A DNA stretch of 64,000 nucleotides from an uncultured Maribacter sp. (GCF_947500405.1 NZ_CANMRY010000008.1:116918-180917); one strand, 5' to 3'; shown: positions 19,632 to 28,838, counted from the first letter of the stretch. Numbers and translations are program-made. Notes: generated by a model not told the origin, from the sequence alone.

Positions 19632-19804
19632 AATATATACGATTCCTTTTTAATAGCATATTTATTACCCCCATAACACTTCATAGATTTACTCCGAGGT
19701 GTTTTCTAAATAGGTACAATTTTTATAGATTACAAAGTAAGAAAAAAATAGTATGATACAGATTTTTCTTATTTTAAAAATGAGTTATTAAACCTGTAAA
19801 TGAC

Positions 19805-19823
19805 GCATTTTATCTAAAATAAG
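19805..19823 (+). promoter_or_regulatory. 19-bp motif shared by the two Hcp loci (copy 1)
   Basis: GCATTTTATCTAAAATAAG lies in the gap between the divergent cargo gene and hcp copy 1. A 17/19 match is found 117 bp upstream of hcp copy 2 (52117-52135). It could be a regulator site, or chance in A+T-rich DNA. Nothing else in the 291-bp gap (19632-19922) was identified. Confidence 0.35.
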
Positions 19824-19922
19824 TAAGAATTACAATATATTTATGATGTATTATTTTCTGTAGATTCTCCTATTACTATATTTATCCTACAAAAAGAATA
19901 TTAACCATTAATACTATTACAA

Positions 19923-20321
19923 ATGTCTTTTAAAGCTAAATTAATTATAGACAACAAAGAAATTACCATACTAGACTACTCACTAATAGTAGATCAAGAC
20001 ACTGATGTAACTGGAAAACCTTCTGCCAATGTCGTTGCTGGGCAAATATCTTTAAACTTAGAAATGAGTTTAAAAACACAAGAACTTTCTAGATGGGCAT
20101 TATCTAACACCAACACTAAAGACGGTAAAATTGTATTTTATGCCGTAGATTATAGTGGTATTTTACGTAACATTATATTTAAAAAAGCTTTTTGTATACG
20201 ATATGAAGAGCAATATCACCATGCAGGGGAAAATCCATACACATTAGACATTCTTATCAGTGCTAAAGATATTCATATAGATGATAATGTACATTCTAAT
20301 AGCTGGCCAATGGCTAATTAA
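19923..20321 (+). CDS. tssD: Type VI secretion tube protein TssD/Hcp (Bacteroidota type), orphan
   Basis: 132 aa beginning MSFKAKL, the hallmark of the Bacteroidota (T6SS subtype iii) TssD/Hcp family, with the conserved blocks DQDTDVTGKPSA, ISLNLEMS, GKIVFY, LRNIIFKKAFC and NPYTLDILISAKDI. Family members form hexameric rings that stack into the inner tube ejected by the T6SS and can carry or fuse to effectors. It aligns without gaps to the copy at 51602-52000 (78 of 132 identical by hand). No sheath (TssB/C), baseplate or membrane-complex genes are in the window, so it is an orphan copy. It is divergent from the 349-aa putative cargo gene and converges with the NAD(P)HX repair gene, whose stop lies 18 bp away. 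Confidence 0.88.
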   Translation: MSFKAKLIIDNKEITILDYSLIVDQDTDVTGKPSANVVAGQISLNLEMSLKTQELSRWALSNTNTKDGKIVFYAVDYSGILRNIIFKKAFCIRYEEQYHHAGENPYTLDILISAKDIHIDDNVHSNSWPMAN

Positions 20322-20338
20322 CTAAGTACTATTACTGA

Positions 20339-21880
20339 TTACTGTTCCCCCTCTTCTTGCTGTGGTTGCTGCTCTGGAACTTTAAACAAATCTATATAAG
20401 CATCACCAAGAGCCTCTATAATATCACTCGCCATTAAGGATTGATACCCAACTTGCTCTACAACCATATCTCCTGCCCTACCATGTAAATAAACACCAAA
20501 TATTGCAGCTCCTAGAGAATCATAGCCTTGCGCTAGTAAACCTGTAATTACACCTGTTAATACATCTCCCGTTCCTGCTGTTGCCATTCCTGGATTACCC
20601 GTAGTATTTATATAGCCTTTTCCGTTAAATAAAATAATTGTATTTGCTCCTTTTATAACAAGCACGCAGGCATATTTTTTAGAAAATGCTTTAGCCTTTT
20701 TAAGCTTATCAAAATCTCCTTTCCACTTACCAATTAGCCTTTCCAATTCTTTAGGATGCGGCGTAAGAATAGAATTCTCTGGGAGTTTTTTTAATAATTC
20801 CTTATTCTCAGACAGCATATTTAAACCATCGGCATCTACTACCAAAGGCAACTTATTTTTATCTAAGAATTTAGAAAATGCATTTACAGTTTCTTTTTCT
20901 GTACCTAAACCAACTCCTACACCAATAGCATCTGGTGAAGTTTTAAAATCTATATCCGCAATATTTTCTTCCGAATTTGTTAAAACCATAGCTTCAGGAA
21001 CCGCAGTTTGCATTGGAACATATCCACACTTTGGTATATACGCTGTTACTAATCCGCTTCCTATTTTTAAAGCTGCTTTTGTAGCTAAAATAGAGGCTCC
21101 TATTTTACCATAACTACCACCTACAAGTAAAGAATGACCATACGTTCCTTTGTGCGTAAACTTTTCTCTTGGTTTGTATATCGGAAGTACTTCATTCTTA
21201 CCAATAATTTCATACTCGACCTCTGTTGTTGATAAATATTCTGAATCTAAACCAATATCTAAAACCTCCCATTGCCCTATATAAATTCCCGTATCTGGTA
21301 AAAAGAAAATAAGCTTTGGCGCTTGAAAACTTAGAACATAATTTGCTTTAACAACAGCTTTTTCGTTAGTAGGAATCTTATCTGTATACAAACCAGAAGG
21401 AATATCAACAGAGAGAACAAATGCCTCACTTTTATGTAAGTGTTCTATTAAATTAACAACCCAATCACTAGGCTCTCTATTTAAACCAATTCCAAAAATA
21501 GCATCTACAATAATGTCATCCCTATGAATTTCAGGAAACTCACAATCAGAATCCATAAAGTTTGGCCATATTTTACGATCTTTTAATCTATCTAGATTTA
21601 TTAAAAAATCCTTAGACCTTTTCTCACTATAATTAACAACATAAACCTCTATATTATAACCATGCTCTTGTAAATGTCTAGCTAAAGCCATTCCATCCCC
21701 ACCATTATTTCCTATCCCGCAAAACAAGTGAATCTTAACTGGTGCTCCCTGCATTCGCAAATGCATCCAATTAAAAATCTGGATTGCAGCCTGCTCCATA
21801 AGAGCATCACTAGTTATTTGTTGTTTTTCTATTGTAAATTTATCCGCAGCATAAATCTGCTCCGCAGCAAAAAGTTTCAT
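20339..21880 (-). CDS. nnr: Bifunctional NAD(P)HX epimerase/dehydratase
   Basis: 513 aa from the ATG at 21880 (the upstream in-frame TTG adds three residues and is not needed). The N-terminal YjeF_N epimerase domain (about 1-215) includes GIGNNGGDGMALARHL and VDAIFGIGLNR. The C-terminal ribokinase-like dehydratase domain (about 225-505) includes GGSYGKIGASILATKAALKIG, LTPHPKELERL and the catalytic GMATAGTGDVLTG. The enzyme re-forms NADH and NADPH from their damaged hydrates, using ADP or ATP in the dehydratase step, in the cytoplasm. The tail is Glu/Gln-rich. It is divergent from the thr operon and not linked functionally to its Hcp neighbour. Confidence 0.95.
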   Translation of the reverse strand: MKLFAAEQIYAADKFTIEKQQITSDALMEQAAIQIFNWMHLRMQGAPVKIHLFCGIGNNGGDGMALARHLQEHGYNIEVYVVNYSEKRSKDFLINLDRLKDRKIWPNFMDSDCEFPEIHRDDIIVDAIFGIGLNREPSDWVVNLIEHLHKSEAFVLSVDIPSGLYTDKIPTNEKAVVKANYVLSFQAPKLIFFLPDTGIYIGQWEVLDIGLDSEYLSTTEVEYEIIGKNEVLPIYKPREKFTHKGTYGHSLLVGGSYGKIGASILATKAALKIGSGLVTAYIPKCGYVPMQTAVPEAMVLTNSEENIADIDFKTSPDAIGVGVGLGTEKETVNAFSKFLDKNKLPLVVDADGLNMLSENKELLKKLPENSILTPHPKELERLIGKWKGDFDKLKKAKAFSKKYACVLVIKGANTIILFNGKGYINTTGNPGMATAGTGDVLTGVITGLLAQGYDSLGAAIFGVYLHGRAGDMVVEQVGYQSLMASDIIEALGDAYIDLFKVPEQQPQQEEGEQ

Positions 21881-21934
21881 ACTATACAATTATTCAGTCA
21901 ATTAGTGATAATTTCATAAAAATCACTAGAAACA

Positions 21935-21965
21935 TTTGATTAACAACCCAAATGTACTACTTTTG
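21935..21965 (+). promoter_or_regulatory. Promoter of the thr operon
   Basis: TTTG (21935-21938), 19 bases, then TACTTTTG (21958-21965): an exact fit to the Bacteroidota TTTG-N19-TAnnTTTG consensus. Transcription would start near 21971, about 10 bases before the leader-peptide ATG, which supports that short ORF. Confidence 0.75.
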
Positions 21966-21981
21966 AATCTCACAAAGAACC

Positions 21982-22065
21982 ATGTACGACAAAATTACGG
22001 ACATATTATTTTCTACTTTAACCAATGGTACAACTACAATTGGAACCACTACCCCATTGGGGTAA
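21982..22065 (+). CDS. thrL: thr operon leader peptide (27 aa, Thr-rich)
   Basis: A 27-codon ORF opens with ATG at 21982 (MYDKITDILFSTLTN) and then reads GTTTIGTTTPLG before a TAA at 22063-22065. Nine of 27 residues are threonine, with two runs of three, and three are isoleucine, the codon bias expected of a ribosome-stalling thr leader (compare E. coli ThrL). It sits directly below a consensus promoter and 76 bp above thrA. The overlapping 68-codon frame at 21936-22142 has no such logic. The function, sensing charged tRNA-Thr to set thrABC expression, is inferred from composition and position. No database match could be checked. Confidence 0.7.
   Translation: MYDKITDILFSTLTNGTTTIGTTTPLG
22022..22060 (+). 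promoter_or_regulatory. Possible attenuator pairing in the thr leader
   Basis: CCAATGG at 22022-22028, just before the first Thr run, is exactly complementary to CCATTGG at 22054-22060 at the end of the leader ORF. The latter can also fold alone as CCCC-ATT-GGGG (22052-22062). A ribosome stalled on the Thr codons would cover part of this. A small stem GCGT/ACGC (22089-22102) lies downstream. I do not see a classical stem plus U-run terminator, so the mechanism is open. Confidence 0.4.
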
Positions 22066-22141
22066 GCAACTACATATACGTCCATTTTTCGCGTTATTTT
22101 ACGCAATTCACTCATATAGTACAAGTTAATTTCCATACATA

Positions 22142-24592
22142 ATGAAAGTTTTAAAATTCGGAGGCACTTCTGTTGCCAACGCAAAAAATATAGGTTTAGT
22201 AAAAAACATTGTTAGCAATAGCAATAGCAATAACAAAAAAAATATAGTTGTTGTATCTGCCCTTGGAGGAGTTACAGATTTACTTATTAAAGCTGCCAAT
22301 TTAGCTGCAAAACAAGACGCAACATACAAGCAAGTAATTACAGAAATAGAAGAAAGACACTTATCTACTGCTAAAGAACTTATTTCGGTAAAAAACCAAA
22401 GTTCCGTTCTAAGCAAAGTAAAAAGTGAACTTAACACATTAGAAACTTTATTAGAAGGCGCTTTTTTAATCGGAGAAATTACTGCAAAATTATCGGATAA
22501 AATAGTAAGCTTTGGAGAGCTACTTTCTTCCTTTATTATTAGTGAATATTTTAAACAAGAAGGTTTAGACGCTATTTACAAAGACAGTAGAGAACTTATA
22601 AAAACAAACGATTTAAACGGTAATGCTGTTGTAAACTTTAGCCTTACTTATAAAAATGCAAGCACCTTTTTCTCTAACACAAAACATGCTGTTGTAGTAA
22701 CCCCTGGCTTTATAGCATCTTCTGAAAATGGAAATTCTACAACCTTAGGTCGTGGAGGGTCAGATTATACTGCCGCTATTTATGCAGCTGCTGTAAAAGC
22801 AAATATTCTAGAAATTTGGACAGATGTTAGCGGTATGTATACTGCAAACCCAAAATTAGTAAAACAAGCAAAGGCTATTCCTCATATATCTTATGAAGAA
22901 GCTATGGAACTTTCTCATTTTGGAGCCAAAGTATTATATCCTCCAACAATACAACCGGTACTTTCGGAAGGTATTTCTATTTGCATTAAGAATACTTTTG
23001 AACCAGAAAATGACGGTACATTAATTACAAAATCTAAGAACGAAAAAGGAAAAACGGTTCGCGGTATTAGTAGTGTAGAAAATATTGCTTTACTATCTTT
23101 AGAAGGCTCTGGAATGGTAGGAATACCAGGTATTTCTAAGCGTTTCTTTGAAGTATTATCGCAAGCAGAAATTAGTGTAGTTTTAATTACACAAGCTTCT
23201 TCAGAACATTCTATTTGTGTAGGCATCTCTGCAGAAGACATAGATAAAGCTGTAGAAATTGTAAACACAGCTTTTGAATATGAAATAGAACGCGGAAAAA
23301 TTAACCCTGTAGTTCCTGAAAAAGATTTAGCAATTGTTGCGCTTGTAGGGGATAATATGAAAAGCCATCAAGGGTTAAGCGGTAAAATGTTTAGCACTTT
23401 AGGAAAAAACAATGTAAATATTAGAGCCATTGCGCAAGGTGCTTCGGAAAGAAACATATCAACAGTTATTAAAAAAGAAGACGTAAAGAAAGCGCTAAAC
23501 ACTTTACACGAGGAATTTTTTGAAGAAAACGTAAAACAACTTAACCTATTTGTAATGGGTGTTGGTAACGTTGGTGCAAAATTCTTAACTCAAGTTTCAC
23601 AACAGAAGAAATACCTAAAAGAAAATTTAAAATTAAATATTAGAGTAATTGGAATTTCTAATTCCAGAACTATGCTATTTAATGAGAGTGGAATTGACCT
23701 TAGTAAATGGGAAGAATCTCTTGCGAAAGGAGAAAAAGCTAATAAGCAAAAGTTCTTTGAGAAAGTTAATTCTCTAAATTACAGAAACAGCATTTTTGTA
23801 GATAATACTGCTAGTGCAGAAGTTTCCGAAACGTATAACAAATATTTAGGAAACAGTATTTCCGTAGTTACTTGTAATAAAATTGCATGTTCTTCTAAAT
23901 TTGATAATTACCAAGAATTAAAAAGATTAGCAAGAGAATATAATGCTCCTTTCTTGTTTGAAACTAATGTAGGTGCAGGTTTACCAATTATAGATACACT
24001 TAAGCATTTAATTGCTTCAGGAGATAAAATCTTAAAAATACAAGCGGTACTTTCTGGAAGTTTAAACTTTGTATTTAATTATTTTAATGATGAAACAACC
24101 TTCCATGATATTGTGAAACAAGCTCAGGAAGAGGGGTATACAGAGCCGGATCCAAAAATAGATTTAAGTGGGGTTGATGTAATGCGTAAGATATTAATCT
24201 TAGCAAGAGAAAGCGGAAACCAAATTGAGATTGAGGATATTGTTAACAATCCATTTTTACCTAAAGAAAGTTTAGACACAACAAATAACGAAGACTTTTT
24301 TGCTTCACTTATTAAGCATGAAGATTCTTTCCAAGCTATTTATAAGAAAGCGAAAGACGCGGATAGTAAACTTAAGTATGTTGCGCAATATGAAGATGGA
24401 AAAGCTAGTGTAGGTTTACAAGAAATACCAAAAGGTCATGATTTTTACAATCTAGAAGGAAGCGACAATATTGTTCTTTTCTATACAGAAAGATATCCTA
24501 ACCAACCTATGATTATAAAAGGAGCTGGCGCTGGTGCAGATGTTACTGCGTCTGGTATTTTTGCAGATATTATTAGAATAGGAAACTTTTAA
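22142..24592 (+). CDS. thrA: Bifunctional aspartate kinase / homoserine dehydrogenase I
   Basis: 816 aa. The aspartokinase half (1-~460) begins with KFGGTSVANA and has TTLGRGGSDYTAA, followed by two ACT-type regulatory segments (LEGSGMVGIPGIS; VALVGDNMKSHQGLSGKMF). The homoserine dehydrogenase half (~465-816) has the NAD(P) motif LFVMGVGNVGAKF, the segment ANVGAGLPIIDTL-type (here TNVGAGLPIIDTLK), and GYTEPDPKIDLSGVDV. It catalyses the first and third steps from aspartate towards threonine, and threonine feedback is expected through the ACT regions. It is the first gene of thrABC: thrB follows after 2 bp and thrC 3 bp later. Expression is probably set by the Thr-rich leader upstream. Confidence 0.97.
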   Translation: MKVLKFGGTSVANAKNIGLVKNIVSNSNSNNKKNIVVVSALGGVTDLLIKAANLAAKQDATYKQVITEIEERHLSTAKELISVKNQSSVLSKVKSELNTLETLLEGAFLIGEITAKLSDKIVSFGELLSSFIISEYFKQEGLDAIYKDSRELIKTNDLNGNAVVNFSLTYKNASTFFSNTKHAVVVTPGFIASSENGNSTTLGRGGSDYTAAIYAAAVKANILEIWTDVSGMYTANPKLVKQAKAIPHISYEEAMELSHFGAKVLYPPTIQPVLSEGISICIKNTFEPENDGTLITKSKNEKGKTVRGISSVENIALLSLEGSGMVGIPGISKRFFEVLSQAEISVVLITQASSEHSICVGISAEDIDKAVEIVNTAFEYEIERGKINPVVPEKDLAIVALVGDNMKSHQGLSGKMFSTLGKNNVNIRAIAQGASERNISTVIKKEDVKKALNTLHEEFFEENVKQLNLFVMGVGNVGAKFLTQVSQQKKYLKENLKLNIRVIGISNSRTMLFNESGIDLSKWEESLAKGEKANKQKFFEKVNSLNYRNSIFVDNTASAEVSETYNKYLGNSISVVTCNKIACSSKFDNYQELKRLAREYNAPFLFETNVGAGLPIIDTLKHLIASGDKILKIQAVLSGSLNFVFNYFNDETTFHDIVKQAQEEGYTEPDPKIDLSGVDVMRKILILARESGNQIEIEDIVNNPFLPKESLDTTNNEDFFASLIKHEDSFQAIYKKAKDADSKLKYVAQYEDGKASVGLQEIPKGHDFYNLEGSDNIVLFYTERYPNQPMIIKGAGAGADVTASGIFADIIRIGNF

Positions 24593-24594
24593 AT

Positions 24595-25518
24595 ATGGAA
24601 GAAATAAAAGTTTTTTGTCCTGCTACAATTGCAAATATTTCTTGCGGATTTGATGTTCTAGGAGTTGCTTTAGATTCTGTTGGAGATGAAATGATTGTTC
24701 GTAAAACCAAAGAAGCCGGAGTACGAATTACAAAACTGGAAGGGCAAGATTTACCATTAGAAACCAATAAAAATGTTGCAGGTGTTGCTGGCTTAGCTCT
24801 TTTAGAAAAAGCAGAATACACTGGTGGTTTTGAAATAGAAATCTACAAAAAAATTAAAGCTGGTAGCGGTATAGGAAGTAGCGCTGCAAGTTCTACTGGT
24901 GCAGTATGGGCTATGAACCACTTACTTGGAAATCCTTTTTCCCAAACCGAATTGGTAAAATTTGCAATGGAAGGAGAACGTTTGGCTAGTGGTGTTGCAC
25001 ATGCAGATAATGTTGCCCCTGCCCTATTTGGCGCTTTTACATTAGTTCGGAGTTATACGCCTTTAGATATTGTTCCTATAAAGAATCCGTCAGAGCTTTA
25101 TGCAACTGTTATACACCCCCAGATTGAAGTAAAAACATCAGACTCTAGAAAAATTTTAAAAACTACTATTTCTCTAGAAAATGGCATAAAACAATGGGGT
25201 AATGTTGGTGGATTAATTGCTGGTTTATTTATGGAGGATTATGATTTAATAGGCCGTTCTCTAGAGGACCATATCATAGAACCTATTCGCTCTATCTTAA
25301 TACCTGGTTTCGATTCTATTAAAGAAGAAACAATTAAAGCTGGTGCTTTAGGGTGCGGTATATCTGGTTCTGGACCTTCTATATTTACTTTTAGTAAAGG
25401 AGAAGAAACCGCGCAAAAAGTTGCCGAAGCAATGAAAAAAGTATACAAAAATATTGGTATTGATTTTGACATACATGTATCCAAAATTAATACCCAAGGG
25501 ATAAAAATAATAAATTAA
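24595..25518 (+). CDS. thrB: Homoserine kinase
   Basis: 307 aa, a GHMP-family kinase. The N-terminal segment is CPATIANISCGFDVLGVAL, the ATP-loop motif is KAGSGIGSSAASSTGAVWA (residues ~88-106), and the C-terminal GHMP motif is AGALGCGISGSGPSIF. It phosphorylates homoserine with ATP to O-phosphohomoserine, the ThrC substrate. The length is normal and the start ATG lies 2 bp after the thrA stop, indicating tight coupling in thrABC. Confidence 0.97.
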   Translation: MEEIKVFCPATIANISCGFDVLGVALDSVGDEMIVRKTKEAGVRITKLEGQDLPLETNKNVAGVAGLALLEKAEYTGGFEIEIYKKIKAGSGIGSSAASSTGAVWAMNHLLGNPFSQTELVKFAMEGERLASGVAHADNVAPALFGAFTLVRSYTPLDIVPIKNPSELYATVIHPQIEVKTSDSRKILKTTISLENGIKQWGNVGGLIAGLFMEDYDLIGRSLEDHIIEPIRSILIPGFDSIKEETIKAGALGCGISGSGPSIFTFSKGEETAQKVAEAMKKVYKNIGIDFDIHVSKINTQGIKIIN

Positions 25519-25521
25519 AAA

Positions 25522-26814
25522 ATGAACTTTTATAGCCTAAATAAACAAGCTCCAAATGTATCTTTCAAAGACGCAGTTATTAAAGGTATTGCGCCAGATA
25601 AAGGATTATACTTTCCTGAGAGTATAACACCATTACCTGCTTCATTCTTTGAAAATATAGAATCCTTATCTAACACAGAAATTGCTTTTGAAGCTATAAA
25701 ACAATTTGTTTCTTCAGAAATTCCTGAAGACAGATTAAAAGGAATATTAGATACCGTTTTAGATTTTGATTTCCCTGTAGTAGAATTAAATGAAGATACT
25801 GCAACTTTAGAATTGTTTCATGGCCCTACCATGGCTTTTAAAGATGTAGGAGCAAGATTTATGGCCAACTGTTTAGGTTACTTTTCTGAAGGAGAAGATA
25901 ATGAAGTTACTGTTTTAGTTGCTACTTCTGGAGATACTGGAGGTGCTGTAGCTAATGGATTCTTAGGTGTTAAAGGTGTAAAAGTTGTAATATTATATCC
26001 TAGCGGAAAAGTAAGCGATATTCAAGAAAGACAATTAACCACTTTAGGGCAAAACATTTCTGCCTTAGAAGTAGATGGCACTTTTGATGATTGCCAAGCA
26101 ATGGTTAAAAATGCTTTCTTAGATAGCGAGTTATTAGACAAAATGCAGTTAACCTCCGCAAACTCTATAAACGTTGCACGTTGGTTGCCTCAATTATTTT
26201 ATTTCTTATTTGCTTACAAAGAAGCTAAATCCAAAGGAAAAGAAATTGTATTTTCTGTTCCTAGTGGGAACTTTGGTAATATTTGTGCCGGTTTAATGGC
26301 GCAACGTTTAGGCATGCCGGTAAAACAATTTGTTGCAGCTACTAATGTTAATGATACCGTTCCTGAGTTTATGAGAACACAAGAATATTCTCCTAAACCT
26401 TCTACAGCAACAATCTCTAATGCCATGGATGTTGGTGATCCTAGTAATTTTATTAGAATTCGTCATTTATTTAAAGACAATTTTCAAGATTTAGCTAAAA
26501 ACCTTTCTTCTTATTCTTTTACAGATAAAGAGACAAGAAAAGCTATGGTAGCCATTTACAAAGATTCTGAATATACTGCGGATCCACATGGTGCTGTAGG
26601 TTATTTAGGTTTAAAGAAATATCAAAAAGAAAATCCTAATACTTATGGTATTTTCTTAGAGACTGCTCATCCTGTTAAGTTTTTAGATATTGTGGAAGAA
26701 ACCATGGATGTTAAAATCCCTATCCCTTCGCAAATTTTGAAAGTCATGGATAAAGAAAAAGTTTCTCATAAAATAGCAACTTACAAAGAACTAAAAAGCT
26801 ACTTATTACAATAG
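25522..26814 (+). CDS. thrC: Threonine synthase
   Basis: 430 aa. This is the fold-type II PLP enzyme of the E. coli-like (longer) threonine synthase class. FHGPTMAFKDVGARFMAN holds the PLP lysine (FKD, about residue 108). SGDTGGAVANGF and PSGNFGNICAGLMAQRLG are phosphate/PLP-binding loops. The N-terminus (FYSLNKQAPNVSFKDAVIKG) is typical. It converts O-phosphohomoserine to threonine and phosphate. It is the last gene of thrABC, 3 bp after thrB. A further 93 bp separates it from gcvT, and I see no clear terminator there. Confidence 0.97.
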   Translation: MNFYSLNKQAPNVSFKDAVIKGIAPDKGLYFPESITPLPASFFENIESLSNTEIAFEAIKQFVSSEIPEDRLKGILDTVLDFDFPVVELNEDTATLELFHGPTMAFKDVGARFMANCLGYFSEGEDNEVTVLVATSGDTGGAVANGFLGVKGVKVVILYPSGKVSDIQERQLTTLGQNISALEVDGTFDDCQAMVKNAFLDSELLDKMQLTSANSINVARWLPQLFYFLFAYKEAKSKGKEIVFSVPSGNFGNICAGLMAQRLGMPVKQFVAATNVNDTVPEFMRTQEYSPKPSTATISNAMDVGDPSNFIRIRHLFKDNFQDLAKNLSSYSFTDKETRKAMVAIYKDSEYTADPHGAVGYLGLKKYQKENPNTYGIFLETAHPVKFLDIVEETMDVKIPIPSQILKVMDKEKVSHKIATYKELKSYLLQ

Positions 26815-26907
26815 TATTTTTGTTATTACATTTTTATTAAAAAATTCAGTTGAAATAAGCGTATCCGTATATTTTCGATAAATTTGCGCGACTAAATTTA
26901 TGAAATA

Positions 26908-27993
26908 ATGAAAAATACTGCATTAACTGCTATTCACGAATCTCTAGGAGCTAAAATGGTTCCTTTTGCTGGATATAATATGCCCGTTTCTTATGAAGGG
27001 GTAAACATAGAACATGAAACCGTTCGCAAGGCTGTTGGCGTTTTTGATGTTTCACATATGGGCGAGTTTTTAATTTCTGGCCCAAATGCATTAGCCTTAA
27101 TACAGAAAGTAACTTCTAATGATGCTTCCAAACTTTCTGTTGGAAAAGCACAATATAGCTGCTTGCCTAATGAAACTGGTGGTATTGTAGACGACTTAAT
27201 TGTTTATCAAATAAAAGAGGAGCAATACTTACTTGTTGTTAATGCTTCTAATATTGATAAAGATTGGGACCATATTACTAAATACAACAAAGAATTTAAT
27301 GCAGATATGCGCAATATCTCGGAAGGGTATTCTTTACTAGCTATACAAGGCCCAAAAGCGGTGGAAGCTATGCAAAGCTTAACCAGCATAGATTTATCTG
27401 AAATTAAATTTTATAATTTTAAAGTTGCAGATTTTGCAGGTATAGAGCATGTAATTATATCTGCCACAGGATATACTGGGTCTGGAGGATTTGAAATTTA
27501 TTGTAAAAATGAAGAGGTAAAACAAGTTTGGGATAACGTTTTTGAAGCTGGTGCTACATTTGGCATTAAACCAATAGGATTAGCCGCAAGAGATACTTTA
27601 CGTTTAGAAATGGGCTATTGTCTTTATGGTAATGATATTAACGACACTACTTCTCCTTTCGAAGCAGGCTTAGGCTGGATTACCAAATTCAATAAAGATT
27701 TTGTAAATAGCAAAGCTCTTTCGGAAGAAAAAAAACATGGATTAAAAAGAAAATTAGTTGCTTTTGAGTTAGATGAAAGAGGTATTCCTAGACATGATTA
27801 TGATATCGTAGACGGACAAGGGAATAGTATTGGCATTGTAACTTCAGGGACTATGTCGCCTTCTTTAGGAAAAGGGATAGGCTTAGGCTATGTACCAAAA
27901 ATATTCTCTGAAGTTGGCTCCAAAATAAACATACAAGTACGTAAAAAAGCAATTCCGGCAACGGTAATTAAACTTCCATTTTACAAAGGATAA
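26908..27993 (+). CDS. gcvT: Glycine cleavage system T protein (aminomethyltransferase)
   Basis: 361 aa. [15 protein letters not shown] and [11 protein letters not shown] at the N-terminus, QGPKAVEAM and [15 protein letters not shown] in the middle, and [21 protein letters not shown] with the folate/aminomethyl-site residues are all characteristic of GcvT. It transfers the aminomethyl methylene from H-protein to tetrahydrofolate, releasing ammonia. No gcvH or gcvP is near, as in many genomes where the genes are scattered. A TAAATTTG sequence at 26879-26886 could be a -7 promoter element. Confidence 0.97.
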   Translation: MKNTALTAIHESLGAKMVPFAGYNMPVSYEGVNIEHETVRKAVGVFDVSHMGEFLISGPNALALIQKVTSNDASKLSVGKAQYSCLPNETGGIVDDLIVYQIKEEQYLLVVNASNIDKDWDHITKYNKEFNADMRNISEGYSLLAIQGPKAVEAMQSLTSIDLSEIKFYNFKVADFAGIEHVIISATGYTGSGGFEIYCKNEEVKQVWDNVFEAGATFGIKPIGLAARDTLRLEMGYCLYGNDINDTTSPFEAGLGWITKFNKDFVNSKALSEEKKHGLKRKLVAFELDERGIPRHDYDIVDGQGNSIGIVTSGTMSPSLGKGIGLGYVPKIFSEVGSKINIQVRKKAIPATVIKLPFYKG

Positions 27994-27997
27994 ATTA

Positions 27998-28819
27998 TTG
28001 GAAGTAAAAAAAATTTTAATAATAGGCGGGAGTGGCTTTATAGGTAATGCTATTTATAAAGAGCTATACCCCTATTTTAATACCTACGGCACTTACAATT
28101 CAGCCAGAAGGTCTTTTGAAAAAAATCAACAATTTTTTAAATATAATATGGAAGAGGATGATATATACACCATCCTTGAAAATATAAAACCGCAAATAAT
28201 TATTTCTGCCATTAGAGGTAATTTTGCATCGCAAATACAAGCGCATCATCATATAGTAGAATATGTTGAAGAGCATAACTGTAGACTCCTATTTATATCC
28301 TCTGCCAACGTTTTTGATGCGTATAGCAAATATCCATCCTATGAAAATGATAAAACGTTATCAGAAAGTATTTATGGCCGTTTAAAAATCAGGATTGAAA
28401 ACATGCTCTTAAGACTGCCAAAAGAAAAAATGGCAATATTAAGAGTTCCTATGGTTTTTGGAAACACATCTACAAGAATAAAAGATTTTAAAACAGACAT
28501 TCTAAATAATGTACCCATTGATGTTTTTCCTAACCTTATAATTAATGTTACTAATGATGATAAGCTAACACAACAAATTCATTATTTAATTAATAGAAAT
28601 AAAAGTGGCATTTATCATTTAGGCTCTAAAGATTTAGTACACCATGAAGATTTCATAAAAGAAATCATAGAACGTATTGGTACTTTTAACCCCATTTATA
28701 AACGAAATTTTACAACTAATAACGAACGTTATTTAGCCGTTTTACCAAAATCTAACAAACTACCAAAGAACTTACAGTATACTTATCAAGAAATAATAGA
28801 CCACCATATTATTACCTAA
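27998..28819 (+). CDS. NAD-dependent epimerase/dehydratase-like protein (RmlD-like)
   Basis: 273 aa. The only start that keeps the Rossmann motif intact is the TTG at 27998, 4 bp after the gcvT stop. KILIIGGSGFIGNAIYKEL (about 4-22) is the nucleotide-binding GxxGxxG motif. SAIRGNFASQIQ, LLFISSANVFDAYSKYPSYE and YGRLKIRIE (YxxxK catalytic pair) place it among extended short-chain dehydrogenases, closest in style to dTDP-4-dehydrorhamnose reductases. The C-terminus is normal length. The substrate is unknown; relatives act on nucleotide sugars or on small sugars. It is probably co-transcribed with gcvT and the pterin dehydratase gene 19 bp downstream. Confidence 0.8.
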   Translation: MEVKKILIIGGSGFIGNAIYKELYPYFNTYGTYNSARRSFEKNQQFFKYNMEEDDIYTILENIKPQIIISAIRGNFASQIQAHHHIVEYVEEHNCRLLFISSANVFDAYSKYPSYENDKTLSESIYGRLKIRIENMLLRLPKEKMAILRVPMVFGNTSTRIKDFKTDILNNVPIDVFPNLIINVTNDDKLTQQIHYLINRNKSGIYHLGSKDLVHHEDFIKEIIERIGTFNPIYKRNFTTNNERYLAVLPKSNKLPKNLQYTYQEIIDHHIIT

Positions 28820-28838
28820 CTTTATAAAAAATAAAAAA

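Noticed and set aside
21936..22142. 68-codon plus-strand ORF overlapping the thr leader
   Set aside because: Its composition is random-like and it overlaps a promoter and the better-supported Thr-rich leader ORF in another frame.
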